64,000 nucleotides of DNA, taken from assembly GCF_014651835.1 (NCBI RefSeq), contig NZ_BMXQ01000001.1, forward strand, positions 496,001 to 560,000, in the 5' to 3' direction. This document shows positions 22,693 through 31,534 of this stretch, in pieces. A program made the translations under genes and the position numbers. Origin of the DNA: Pigmentiphaga litoralis (GTDB taxonomy: Bacteria > Pseudomonadota > Gammaproteobacteria > Burkholderiales > Burkholderiaceae_B). How positions within the stretch are numbered: position 1 is the stretch's first letter; every line of letters begins with the position of its first letter. The notes under the pieces are model-generated. The model was not told the origin of the DNA. It saw nothing but the letters and a program-made list of their open reading frames with translations, and searched no databases.

Positions 22693-23544
22693 TCAGGCGG
22701 CGGCCCGGGTGGTGGCCGCAGCTGCAGCCTGCGTCGACGCCTTGTTCGTCACGAACGCCGGCGGCGCGGGCATGCCGGGCGACACCGTCAGGATTTCATA
22801 TCCCGTTTCGGTCACCAGGACGGTGTGCTCCCACTGCGCCGACAGGCTGCGGTCGCGCGTCACGATGGTCCAGCCATCCGGCATTTCGCGGATTTCACGG
22901 CGCCCGGCGTTGATCATGGGTTCCACCGTGAAGATCATGCCCGCTTCAAGTTGCACGCCCGTGCCGGCCTTGCCGTAATGCAGCACCTGCGGATCTTCGT
23001 GGAACGAAGCGCCCACGCCGTGACCACAGAATTCGCGGACCACGCTATAGCCGAACTTGTCGGCATGCGCCTGGATCGCCGCGCCGATATCGCCCAGGAA
23101 GGCGCCCGCGCGGACCTGCTCGATGCCCAGCCACATGCATTCGTAGGTGACTTCCGACAGGCGGCGCGCCAGGATCGACGGTTCGCCCACATAGAACATG
23201 CGGCTCGTGTCGCCGTGCCACCCGTCTTTGATGACCGTCACGTCAATATTGAGCACGTCGCCGTTCTTGAGCACCTTGTCGCCCGGAATGCCGTGGCAGA
23301 TCTGGTGGTTGACCGACGTGCAGATCGACTTTGGAAAAGGCGTGTAGCCGGGCGGGGCGTAGTTGAGCGGCGCCGGGATGTCCCCCAGTTCATTCACGAT
23401 GAAGTCATGACACAGGCGGTCCAGCTCACCGGTCGTCACGCCGGGCTTGACGAAGGGGGCGATATAGTCGAGCACCGCTGCGCCATCGCGGCATGCCGCG
23501 CGCATCTTCTCGATTTGGTCGGCGTCCTTGATCGGGATATACAT
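22693..23544 (-). CDS. map: Methionine aminopeptidase type I
   Basis: 283 residues from ATG 23544 (MYIPIKDADQIEKM); an upstream in-frame start adds five. Pita-bread fold metal ligands are visible: D in NIDVTVIKDGWHGDTSRMF, H in GHGVGASFHEDP, E in FTVEPMIN and the final E near WEHTVLVTE. It removes the initiator Met from nascent proteins. The Ala/Thr-rich C-terminal tail (about 20 residues) is an extension beyond the core. It is divergent from rpsB. Confidence 0.95.
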   Translation of the reverse strand: MYIPIKDADQIEKMRAACRDGAAVLDYIAPFVKPGVTTGELDRLCHDFIVNELGDIPAPLNYAPPGYTPFPKSICTSVNHQICHGIPGDKVLKNGDVLNIDVTVIKDGWHGDTSRMFYVGEPSILARRLSEVTYECMWLGIEQVRAGAFLGDIGAAIQAHADKFGYSVVREFCGHGVGASFHEDPQVLHYGKAGTGVQLEAGMIFTVEPMINAGRREIREMPDGWTIVTRDRSLSAQWEHTVLVTETGYEILTVSPGMPAPPAFVTNKASTQAAAAATTRAAA

Positions 23545-23616
23545 GGGTTTTCGTACCAAAATGTAATGGATTGCGGTCCAGGCGTCGCACTGCGTGCCAA
23601 CTCATCCATCTGCGAC

Positions 23617-23646
23617 TTGAGCAGACGGCCCGGAAAATAGTAGAAT
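23617..23646 (+). promoter_or_regulatory. Candidate rpsB promoter
   Basis: TTGAGC (23617-23622) and TAGAAT (23641-23646) with 18 bases between. This would give a leader of about 215 bases before rpsB, in line with the long autoregulated leaders known for rpsB. Confidence 0.55.
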
Positions 23647-23706
23647 TATAGGCTTCCTGCGATCTGGCTGAGCCAGGCGTGTGGAAGACAAGGCAATACA
23701 CAAGCG

Positions 23707-23742
23707 CAGTACCTGGCGCAATACCAGTACCTGGCGCAATAC
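23707..23742 (+). repeat. Perfect 18-base tandem duplication in the rpsB leader
   Basis: CAGTACCTGGCGCAATAC occurs at 23707-23724 and again at 23725-23742 without mismatch. It lies in the expected untranslated leader, between the candidate promoter and the rpsB start. Confidence 0.9.
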
Positions 23743-23869
23743 CCACAGCAGTAAATCGCGTGCTTCACGAACCAGGGTGTCGTTCCGTTGCAAGGAAGGT
23801 CTCAAGCTTTCCCCTTTGCATATCCGGGCGATACACGTGCGGCGCAAGACCCAACCCTCGGAGTAAATC

Positions 23870-24622
23870 ATGGCTGTAACAATGCGCGAAATGCTGGAAG
23901 CAGGTGTCCACTTCGGTCACCAGACCCGCTTCTGGAACCCCAAGATGGCACCGTACATCTTCGGTCACCGCAACAAGATCCACATCGTCAACCTCGAAAA
24001 GACGTTGGCCATGTATAACGACGCCGTCAAGTACGTGCGTCAGCTGTCGGCTCGCCGCGGCACCGTGCTGTTCGTCAGCACCAAGCGCGCTGCCCGCGAA
24101 ATCATCGCCCAGGAAGCCCAGCGCGCCGGCATGCCTTTCGTCGACAGCCGTTGGCTCGGCGGCATGCTGACCAACTTCAAGACGGTCAAGACCTCGATCA
24201 AGCGCCTGAAAGACATGGAAGCCCTTCAAGCCGAAGGCGCAACCGAGCGCATGACCAAGAAAGAAGCGCTGATGTTCGAACGCGAAATGGACAAGCTGAA
24301 CAAGTCCATCGGCGGTATCAAGGACATGAACGGCCTGCCTGACGCCATCTTCATCATCGACGTCGGCTACCACAAGATCACGATCACCGAAGCCAAGACC
24401 CTGAACATCCCGGTCGTCGCCGTGGTCGATACCAACCACTCGCCTGACGGCGTGGCCCACATCATCCCGGGCAACGACGACTCGTCGAAGGCCATCGCCC
24501 TGTACGCCCGCGGTATCGCCGACGCGATCATCGAAGGCCGTGAACAGGCTGTGCAAGGCGTCGTGGAAGCCGCCGGTGAAGACAGCGACGACGAATTCGT
24601 CGAAGTCGAACAGGAAGCGTAA
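23870..24622 (+). CDS. rpsB: 30S ribosomal protein uS2
   Basis: 250 residues starting [20 protein letters not shown], the universal uS2 N-terminus, with CTCGGAG upstream. [10 protein letters not shown] and [12 protein letters not shown] are further conserved blocks. The C-terminal tail is acidic. uS2 is a late-assembling small-subunit protein. The gene leads the rpsB-tsf-pyrH-frr group and is followed by two hairpins and a terminator before tsf. Confidence 0.98.
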   Translation: MAVTMREMLEAGVHFGHQTRFWNPKMAPYIFGHRNKIHIVNLEKTLAMYNDAVKYVRQLSARRGTVLFVSTKRAAREIIAQEAQRAGMPFVDSRWLGGMLTNFKTVKTSIKRLKDMEALQAEGATERMTKKEALMFEREMDKLNKSIGGIKDMNGLPDAIFIIDVGYHKITITEAKTLNIPVVAVVDTNHSPDGVAHIIPGNDDSSKAIALYARGIADAIIEGREQAVQGVVEAAGEDSDDEFVEVEQEA

Positions 24623-24724
24623 TCCGGCTGACGTATCAAGCTGACGCACGGCTTCATTGCCTCGTGGAATCCTGCCGATTCCCGGGTAGTCGTCTGGAAG
24701 GGGCGTGAAGCCCCTCTTGTCTGC

Positions 24725-24750
24725 AAGGGGCCTCGCGCCCCTTCTTTTTA
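24725..24750 (+). terminator. Rho-independent terminator (attenuator) between rpsB and tsf
   Basis: AAGGGGC/GCCCCTT stem with a 5-base loop followed by CTTTTTA. A related smaller hairpin (AGGGGC/GCCCCT, 24699-24715) lies just before it. As in E. coli, it probably lets only part of the transcripts continue into tsf. Confidence 0.85.
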
Positions 24751-24763
24751 GTCCAACCCATTT

Positions 24764-24787
24764 ATCCCGAGGGTTTACCCTCGGGAT
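24764..24787. promoter_or_regulatory. Perfect 10-base inverted repeat upstream of tsf
   Basis: ATCCCGAGGG-TTTA-CCCTCGGGAT, immediately before AAGGAG (24793-24798) and the tsf ATG. In RNA it forms a very stable tetraloop hairpin abutting the ribosome binding site. Confidence 0.7.
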
Positions 24788-24803
24788 GCCGTAAGGAGTC
24801 ATC

Positions 24804-25685
24804 ATGGCCGCAATCACTGCAGCAATGGTCAAGGAACTGCGCGAGAAAACCGACGCCCCAATGATGGAGTGCAAGAAAGCACTCACCGAGGCTGACGGCG
24901 ATCTGGCCAAAGCGGAAGAAGTCCTGCGCGTCAAGCTGGGCAGCAAGGCATCGAAAGCCGCTGCCCGCGTGACCGCAGAAGGCCTGATCGGCCTCTGGGT
25001 GTCCGACGACGCCAAGCTGGCCGCCGTGGTCGAAGTCAACAGCGAAACCGACTTCGTTGCCAAGAACGACGACTTCGTCGCGTTCACCAAGGAAGTGGCT
25101 GAACTGATCGCCAAGTCCAACCCGGCCGACGTCGACGCCCTGGGCGCCCTGGCGTTCCGCGACAGCACCGTCGACACCGTTCGTACCGGCCTGATCGGCA
25201 AGATCGGTGAAAACATCACCGTTCGCCGCTTTACCCGCATTGCAACCGACAACAAGGTTGCCCAGTACGTGCACGGTGGCCGTATCGGCGTGCTGGTCGA
25301 GTTCTCGGGCGACGAAGCCCTGGGCAAGGACCTGGCCATGCACATCGCCGCGACCAAGCCGAAGGCGCTGGACACCACTGGCGTGTCGGCTGACGACATC
25401 CAGCGCGAGCGTTCGGTTGCCGAAGCCAAGGCTGCGGAATCGGGCAAGCCTGCCGAGATCGTCACCAAGATGGTCGAGGGCTCGATCCAGAAGTACCTGA
25501 AAGAGGTTACGCTGTTGTCGCAGCCGTTCGTCAAGGACGACAAGCAGACCGTCGAGCAGGTGCTGAAGTCGAAGGGCTCGAGCATCCAGCAATTCGTGCT
25601 GTACGTGGTCGGCGAAGGCATCGAAAAGAAAGCCAACGACTTCGCAGCCGAAGTGGCCGCGCAGGTCGCAGCCTCCAAGGGCTGA
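24804..25685 (+). CDS. tsf: Elongation factor Ts
   Basis: 293 residues, ATG 24804 preceded by AAGGAG. The N-terminal UBA-like region has [16 protein letters not shown], and [10 protein letters not shown] is the EF-Tu contact motif. It acts as the guanine-nucleotide exchange factor for EF-Tu in the cytoplasm. It lies between an attenuator-like terminator and a highly structured spacer before pyrH. Confidence 0.98.
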   Translation: MAAITAAMVKELREKTDAPMMECKKALTEADGDLAKAEEVLRVKLGSKASKAAARVTAEGLIGLWVSDDAKLAAVVEVNSETDFVAKNDDFVAFTKEVAELIAKSNPADVDALGALAFRDSTVDTVRTGLIGKIGENITVRRFTRIATDNKVAQYVHGGRIGVLVEFSGDEALGKDLAMHIAATKPKALDTTGVSADDIQRERSVAEAKAAESGKPAEIVTKMVEGSIQKYLKEVTLLSQPFVKDDKQTVEQVLKSKGSSIQQFVLYVVGEGIEKKANDFAAEVAAQVAASKG

Positions 25686-25696
25686 TCTCCCTGGCA

Positions 25697-25767
25697 CCCG
25701 CGGGCTCACCCCCGCGGGCGGGGAAGGTGGTACCACCACGGGACGCGCCCCACGGCAGCGTCCCGTG
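25697..25767. promoter_or_regulatory. Cluster of palindromes in the tsf-pyrH spacer
   Basis: CCCGCGGG occurs twice (25697-25704, 25711-25718), then GGTGGTACCACC (25727-25738), then a 10-base stem CACGGGACGC/GCGTCCCGTG (25737-25746, 25758-25767). There is no T run. These may be RNA processing or stability elements, or a weak terminator. Confidence 0.6.
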
Positions 25768-25807
25768 ACACGAATTCAGTTTGACCGGACACGCATTGGG
25801 AGCAGGT

Positions 25808-26554
25808 ATGACGGTAGAGAACAACGCATCGGGCAATTCCAAGCCAGGCACCTACAAACGAGTGCTGCTCAAGCTTTCCGGCGAAGCGCTGATGGGTGAC
25901 GACGCGTTCGGTATCAATCGCGCCACCATCAATCGCATGGTTGAAGAAATCGTCGAAGTCTGCGCCATGGGAGTGGAACTCGCACTGGTGATCGGCGGCG
26001 GGAACATCTTTCGCGGCGTCGCTCCCGGCGCCCAGGGCATGGACCGCGCCACGGCGGACTACATGGGCATGATGGCCACCATCATGAACTCGCTGGCCCT
26101 GCAGGACGCGCTCAAGCGTCGCGGTGTCGATGCGCGTGTGCAATCCGCGCTGAACATCGAACAGGTCGTCGAGCCCTACATCCGCCCGAAAGCCCTGCGT
26201 TACCTCGAAGAAGGCAAGGTCGTCATCTTCGCTGCCGGTACCGGCAACCCCTTCTTCACCACCGATACGGCCGCCGCCCTGCGCGGCGCCGAGATCGGTG
26301 CCGAAGTCGTATTGAAAGCCACGAAGGTCGATGGCATCTACTCGGCGGATCCCAAGAAGGATCCGAACGCGACGCGCTACAGCCGAATCACGTTCGACGA
26401 GGCCATCACCAAGCGCCTGGAAGTCATGGACGCCACCGCCTTTGCGCTGTGCCGCGACCAGAAGCTGCCGATCAAGGTATTTTCGATCAACAAACCCGGT
26501 GCCCTGAAGCGCGTCCTGTTGGGCGATGACGAAGGCACGCTGGTTCACGTCTGA
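25808..26554 (+). CDS. pyrH: UMP kinase
   Basis: 248 residues from ATG 25808 with GGGAGCAGG upstream. Amino-acid-kinase fold: [13 protein letters not shown] at the N-terminus, [10 protein letters not shown] as the glycine-rich UMP site, and [12 protein letters not shown]-like and [11 protein letters not shown] segments downstream. It phosphorylates UMP to UDP, is hexameric, and is allosterically activated by GTP in proteobacteria. It is followed 28 bases later by frr. Confidence 0.97.
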   Translation: MTVENNASGNSKPGTYKRVLLKLSGEALMGDDAFGINRATINRMVEEIVEVCAMGVELALVIGGGNIFRGVAPGAQGMDRATADYMGMMATIMNSLALQDALKRRGVDARVQSALNIEQVVEPYIRPKALRYLEEGKVVIFAAGTGNPFFTTDTAAALRGAEIGAEVVLKATKVDGIYSADPKKDPNATRYSRITFDEAITKRLEVMDATAFALCRDQKLPIKVFSINKPGALKRVLLGDDEGTLVHV

Positions 26555-26582
26555 TCGACCGCATCACTATTAGGAGACCCTC

Positions 26583-27143
26583 ATGAGTGCATCCGACGTC
26601 AAGAAAAACGCCGACACGAAAATGGGCAAGTCCGTCGAGAACCTGAAGCTCGATCTGGCAAAGATTCGTACGGGCCGCGCCCACGCCGGCATCCTGGACC
26701 ACGTCCAGGTCGATTACTATGGCTCGCTGGTTCCGCTGAGCCAGGTGGCCAGCGTGTCCCTGTTCGACGCCCGCACGATCAACGTCCAGCCCTGGGAAAA
26801 GAAGATGGGCCCGGTCATCGAGAAAGCGATTCGCGACTCCGACCTCGGCCTGAATCCCCAAGGCATGGGCGACACGATCCGCGTTCCGACGCCTGCGCTG
26901 ACCGAAGAACGTCGCCGCGAGCTGTCCAAGGTTGCGAAGGGCGAGGGCGAAGATGCCAAGGTTGCCGTGCGCAACCTGCGTCGTGACGCGAACGAGCAAC
27001 TGAAGAAGCTGGTCAAGGACAAGGCGATCTCCGAAGACGAAGAGCGCCGTGCACAGGACGAGATCCAGAAGCTGACCGACCGTTATGTCGCCGACATCGA
27101 CAAGCTCGTGCAGCAGAAAGAAACCGACATCATGACGGTTTGA
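26583..27143 (+). CDS. frr: Ribosome recycling factor
   Basis: 186 residues, the standard length for the family, with AGGAGACC before the ATG. The two-domain tRNA-mimic fold is represented by [15 protein letters not shown] and [19 protein letters not shown]. With EF-G it splits post-termination ribosomes. It continues the pyrH-frr-uppS series. Confidence 0.98.
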   Translation: MSASDVKKNADTKMGKSVENLKLDLAKIRTGRAHAGILDHVQVDYYGSLVPLSQVASVSLFDARTINVQPWEKKMGPVIEKAIRDSDLGLNPQGMGDTIRVPTPALTEERRRELSKVAKGEGEDAKVAVRNLRRDANEQLKKLVKDKAISEDEERRAQDEIQKLTDRYVADIDKLVQQKETDIMTV

Positions 27144-27175
27144 GGGGTCGATTTCATTTCTAAGGTTTATCGGTC

Positions 27176-27967
27176 ATGGTCCTGAGTTCGACCCTCGGCA
27201 TCCCCGCGACGGACAACGTGCCGCGGCACGTTGCGATCATCATGGACGGAAACGGACGCTGGGCAACCCGCCGCTTCCTGCCCCGTTTCGCGGGCCACAA
27301 GAAGGGCGTGGACGCCGTCAGGACCATTGTCGAGGCCTGCGTCGACCGGGGTATCAAATACCTCACGCTGTTTGCCTTCAGCTCCGAGAACTGGCGTCGT
27401 CCCCCCGACGAGGTCTCGTTGCTGATGCGCCTGTTCATGCACGCGCTCGAACGTGAAGTCACCAAGCTCCATCGCAATGGCATCCGCTTGCGCGTGGTGG
27501 GTGACATCAGCGCTTTCGAGCCGCGCCTGCAGGAACTGGTGCGCGACGTCGAAGCGCGCACCGCCAATAACGATGTGCTGACCCTGTCGGTCGCCGCGAA
27601 CTATGGCGGCCGCTGGGACATCCTTCAGGCCACGCGCCGTCTGCTGGCCGACCGGCCCGAACTCGCCGCCAAGCCCGATCTGATCGACGAATCCATGCTG
27701 TCGTCCTACCTGGCGATGGCCTATGCGCCCGAGCCTGACCTGTTCATCCGGACCGGCGGCGAAAAGCGCATCTCCAACTTCCTGATCTGGCAGCTCGCTT
27801 ATACCGAGCTGTATTTCACCGACTGCTTCTGGCCGGACTTCGATGCCGCCCAGCTCGATCTGGCGTGCCAGTCCTATCAGGGACGGGAACGGCGTTTTGG
27901 CCGAACCAGCGCCCAGATCCAACAACCTGAAGTGCAGGCCGCCGCGCGGCAGCCCGCCGATCACTGA
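27176..27967 (+). CDS. uppS: Undecaprenyl diphosphate synthase (di-trans,poly-cis)
   Basis: 263 residues. Diphosphate-binding motif [13 protein letters not shown] has the catalytic Asp, followed by [17 protein letters not shown] and the C-terminal [19 protein letters not shown]. It condenses eight isopentenyl units onto farnesyl diphosphate to give the lipid carrier for peptidoglycan and O-antigen. cdsA starts 7 bases downstream. Confidence 0.97.
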   Translation: MVLSSTLGIPATDNVPRHVAIIMDGNGRWATRRFLPRFAGHKKGVDAVRTIVEACVDRGIKYLTLFAFSSENWRRPPDEVSLLMRLFMHALEREVTKLHRNGIRLRVVGDISAFEPRLQELVRDVEARTANNDVLTLSVAANYGGRWDILQATRRLLADRPELAAKPDLIDESMLSSYLAMAYAPEPDLFIRTGGEKRISNFLIWQLAYTELYFTDCFWPDFDAAQLDLACQSYQGRERRFGRTSAQIQQPEVQAAARQPADH

Positions 27968-27973
27968 GGTCGC

Positions 27974-28822
27974 ATGCTCGGACAACGCGTTATCACCGCC
28001 GTAGTGCTCCTGATCATTCTTGCGGCGGCGCTGGCCGTGCCCAGTCCGCTGCCGTTCCAGGTCCTGATGGCTCTGTTCGTGTCGGCGGCGCTGTGGGAAT
28101 GGTGGCGCCTGACGCTGGGCCGCCCGCAGGCGGCAAATGGCAAGACGGGGTTGGGCCCCGAAGTCATTGCCGCTGTCGTCATGGGCGTGGTGCTGATCGG
28201 CTGGCAGGCAACCGCCTCGGTGGCCTGGACGGCGCCCGCGACGGGCTGGCTGACGCTGTGGAGCGTCCTGTCGCTGATCTGGCTGCTGGTGATCGTGCCG
28301 TCGCTGTTTCGCGCCGACGCCAAGGCGCCCGCGCGCAACCTGATGCTGACGGTGTTTGCGCCGTTTGCGCTGGTCGCGGCCTGGGGCGCGCTGATGGCCG
28401 CGCATGCCCGCGGCGTCACGTTCCTGCTGACCTTGCTGGCCGTCGTCTGGGTGGCTGACATTGCGGCCTACTTTACCGGCAAGTCGCTGGGCAAACGCAA
28501 GCTTGCGCCCCACATCAGCCCGGGGAAGACCATTGAAGGCGCACTGGGCGGCATTGTTGGCGTGATCGTGTTCGTCGTGGTCTGCACCTTCTTTCCGTCC
28601 ACCTTCGGCGCGGCCCTGGCGGCACGCTGGACCCTGGCGGGCGCCATGGTGATTGCCTTGCTGTTGGCCTGCATGTCGATCGCCGGCGACCTGTTCGAAT
28701 CGCTGCTCAAGCGCAGGGCAGGGTACAAGGATTCCAGCAATCTGCTGCCTGGCCACGGCGGCGTCTTCGACCGCATCGACGCGTTGATCCCGGTCCTGCC
28801 GCTGGCCCTGCTGCTCTCATGA
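27974..28822 (+). CDS. cdsA: Phosphatidate cytidylyltransferase
   Basis: 282 residues, highly hydrophobic with about eight membrane segments. The signature near the C-terminus, [29 protein letters not shown], contains the conserved K-D-S-PGHGG-DR-D elements. It makes CDP-diacylglycerol from phosphatidate and CTP at the inner membrane. It overlaps dxr by ATGA. Confidence 0.96.
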   Translation: MLGQRVITAVVLLIILAAALAVPSPLPFQVLMALFVSAALWEWWRLTLGRPQAANGKTGLGPEVIAAVVMGVVLIGWQATASVAWTAPATGWLTLWSVLSLIWLLVIVPSLFRADAKAPARNLMLTVFAPFALVAAWGALMAAHARGVTFLLTLLAVVWVADIAAYFTGKSLGKRKLAPHISPGKTIEGALGGIVGVIVFVVVCTFFPSTFGAALAARWTLAGAMVIALLLACMSIAGDLFESLLKRRAGYKDSSNLLPGHGGVFDRIDALIPVLPLALLLS

Positions 28823-30036
28823 CCTGCCGTTCCGTTACCGTACTGGGGGCGACCGGGTCGATCGGCGTCAGTACTCTCGACGTCATTGCCCGCCACCCTG
28901 ACCTGTATCGTGTGCACGCCCTGACCGCCTATCAGCGGATGGACAAGCTTGCGGAACAGGCAAAGGCCTTTCGTCCGGCCGTGGTCGTCGTACCCGATGC
29001 GGCGGCGCGTGAACGTTTCCTGACGGCATGGGCAGACGCGGGCCCGGCCCCCGATGTGCATGTCGGCGACGCTGCGCTGGCCGCCATTGCCGCGGATCCG
29101 GGCAGCGATACCGTCATGGCCGCCATTGTCGGCGCCGCGGGCCTGCCCGGGGCCCTGGCCGCCGCGCGCGCCGGTAAACGCGTGCTGCTGGCCAACAAGG
29201 AAGCCCTGGTGGTTGCCGGGGGCCTGTTCATGGACGCGATCCGCGAGAATGGGGCGGAACTGCTCCCCATCGACAGCGAACATAATGCAATCTTCCAGTG
29301 CCTGCCGCACCATGGCCAGGCGGGTGCGCCGACCGCGCCCGCCAAGTCGGTCCGCAAGCTGATCCTGACCGCATCGGGCGGGCCGTTCCGCAGCCGCACG
29401 CTGCAGGAACTGCGTGACGTTACGCCGGCCCAGGCGTGTGCGCATCCGAACTGGTCGATGGGCCGCAAGATTTCGGTGGATTCGGCCACCATGCTGAACA
29501 AGGGCCTGGAAGTGATCGAGGCGCACTGGCTGTTCGCCATGCCGCCGGAACGCATCAAGGTGCTGGTGCACCCCCAGAGCATGATCCACTCGATGGTCGA
29601 ATACGAAGACGGCTCGGTATTGGCGCAGCTGGGGAATCCCGACATGCGCACACCGATCGCCTATGGATTGGCATTTCCCGACCGGATCAACGCTGGCGTC
29701 GGGTCGCTCGACCTGGCGCGCATTGGCCGGTTAGACTTCGAAGAGCCCGATCTGCCGCGGTTTCCCTGCCTTCGCCTGGCGTTCGAAGCGCTGGCGGCAG
29801 GCCAGGCCGCCTGTATTGCGCTCAACGCCGCGAACGAGGTCGCCGTCGACGCTTTCCTGTGCGACCAATTGGCCTATACGGACATTGCCAACGTGATCGA
29901 GACGGTGCTTAATGGGCGGGCCGCCGCGGCATCGAACGTCGACTTCGCCACGCTGGAGGGTCTGCTGGCCTTCGACGCCGATGTGCGCCGCTGGACGCAA
30001 GACGAACTTGTCAGGTTGCGTCCTGTCCATTCGTAG
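28819..30036 (+). CDS. dxr: 1-deoxy-D-xylulose 5-phosphate reductoisomerase
   Basis: 405 residues. NADPH motif [15 protein letters not shown] is at the N-terminus. Metal and substrate motifs include [44 protein letters not shown] and [12 protein letters not shown]. It commits DXP to the MEP isoprenoid pathway, supplying precursors for UppS encoded two genes upstream. It is slightly longer than E. coli Dxr, with an extra loop near residue 170. Confidence 0.97.
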   Translation: MTCRSVTVLGATGSIGVSTLDVIARHPDLYRVHALTAYQRMDKLAEQAKAFRPAVVVVPDAAARERFLTAWADAGPAPDVHVGDAALAAIAADPGSDTVMAAIVGAAGLPGALAAARAGKRVLLANKEALVVAGGLFMDAIRENGAELLPIDSEHNAIFQCLPHHGQAGAPTAPAKSVRKLILTASGGPFRSRTLQELRDVTPAQACAHPNWSMGRKISVDSATMLNKGLEVIEAHWLFAMPPERIKVLVHPQSMIHSMVEYEDGSVLAQLGNPDMRTPIAYGLAFPDRINAGVGSLDLARIGRLDFEEPDLPRFPCLRLAFEALAAGQAACIALNAANEVAVDAFLCDQLAYTDIANVIETVLNGRAAAASNVDFATLEGLLAFDADVRRWTQDELVRLRPVHS

Positions 30037-30068
30037 CACCCGCTGTACCACCTCTTTCGGGAATTCCC

Positions 30069-31406
30069 ATGCTGCTCACCTTGGCGGCGTTCGCGCTAGC
30101 CCTCGGCATTCTTGTCGTGATCCACGAAATGGGTCACTACCTGGTCGCCCGCGCCTGCGGCGTCCGCATCCTGCGTTTTTCGGTCGGCTTCGGCAAGGTG
30201 CTGTTCCGCCGTACCGATCGCCGTGGCACCGAATGGGCGCTGTCGGCCATTCCGCTGGGCGGCTACGTCAAGATGCTGGACGAGCGCGAAGGCGATGTGC
30301 CTGCCTCGCAGCGCCATGAGGCCTTCAACGCCAAGCCGGTCAGCAACCGCATCGCCATCGTCGCGGCCGGGCCCATCTTCAACCTGGTGCTGGCGGCGCT
30401 GCTGTACGCATCGCTGAACATGATCGGCATCAAGGAACCGGCGCCGATCCTGGGCGCGCCGCCCGCCAATTCCGCCGCCGCGGCCGCGGGCATTTCGGCC
30501 GGCGATCGCATCACGGCCATCGACGGCTCGCTCGTCGCGTCGTGGGGCGATGCGCGCTGGGTGCTGCTCAAGCGCCTGACCGACAAGGAAGCCGCCGAGA
30601 TCACCGTCAAGACCGCCAGCGGCGCCGAGGCCGTGCGCATGCTCGATTTCGGTCGTGTCGCGCTCGATGACATGGAAGGCGACGTGCTGGGCCGCGAAGG
30701 ACTCGCGCTGGCCAGCCCGCGTCCGATCATCCGCGCCGTGGTCGACGGCAGCGCTGCCGCTGACGCCGGCCTGCTTGCAGGTGACCGCGTGGTGGGGGTA
30801 GCCGACAAGCGTGATCCGTCGGCGACCGAATTCATTCAGACCATCCAGCAATATCCAGGGCGTACGCTGCCGATCGCCATCGTGCGCGACGGCGTGCCCA
30901 TGACGGTCAACGTCATGCCGCGCGCCGAAACGCCGGCCGGCGCCTCCGTGCCCGTGGGCCGCGTCGGCGCGCAGATCGGTGGCGATGTCGAATTGATCAC
31001 CATGCGCTACGGCCCGATCGACAGCCTGGTGATGGGCGCACAGAAGACGGCGGAAGTCTCGTGGTTTTCGCTGCGCATGCTCGGCAAGATGCTCACCGGC
31101 AACGTGTCCTTACGCAACCTGAGCGGACCGGTTACCATCGCCGACTATGCCGGCCAGACGGCGCGGATCGGCCTGGAAGCGTATATTGCGTTCCTTGCCC
31201 TGGTCAGCGTAAGCCTGGGCGTACTGAATCTGTTGCCCATCCCCATGCTGGACGGTGGACACCTGCTGTATTATCTCGTCGAGATCGTGAAGGGCAGCCC
31301 CCCTCCAGAGCGCTGGATGGAAATCGGGCAACGTGCCGGATTGAGCATCCTGATGGTGCTCATGGCGGTCGCCCTGTTCAACGATTTTTCGCGCCTACTG
31401 ACATAG
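30069..31406 (+). CDS. rseP: Site-2 metalloprotease RseP
   Basis: 445 residues. The zinc-binding HEMGHY lies in the first membrane segment, two periplasmic PDZ domains occupy about 110-300, and NLLPIPMLDGGH holds the third metal ligand in a late membrane segment. RseP cleaves RseA in the sigma-E envelope-stress cascade and clears signal-peptide remnants. Its place just before bamA, whose product it helps to monitor, is conserved across proteobacteria. Confidence 0.96.
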   Translation: MLLTLAAFALALGILVVIHEMGHYLVARACGVRILRFSVGFGKVLFRRTDRRGTEWALSAIPLGGYVKMLDEREGDVPASQRHEAFNAKPVSNRIAIVAAGPIFNLVLAALLYASLNMIGIKEPAPILGAPPANSAAAAAGISAGDRITAIDGSLVASWGDARWVLLKRLTDKEAAEITVKTASGAEAVRMLDFGRVALDDMEGDVLGREGLALASPRPIIRAVVDGSAAADAGLLAGDRVVGVADKRDPSATEFIQTIQQYPGRTLPIAIVRDGVPMTVNVMPRAETPAGASVPVGRVGAQIGGDVELITMRYGPIDSLVMGAQKTAEVSWFSLRMLGKMLTGNVSLRNLSGPVTIADYAGQTARIGLEAYIAFLALVSVSLGVLNLLPIPMLDGGHLLYYLVEIVKGSPPPERWMEIGQRAGLSILMVLMAVALFNDFSRLLT

Positions 31407-31534
31407 GATTGAATGAGCGTAGTCCTTAGCACCCTCGGTGCCCAGCGCGGCGTCGGTCTGTTCCGACGTTCCGGCTGCCGTCTTACGCCATGTGCATTTC
31501 CTATCTGTTATCCATCAGAAACCCGGGATTACGA

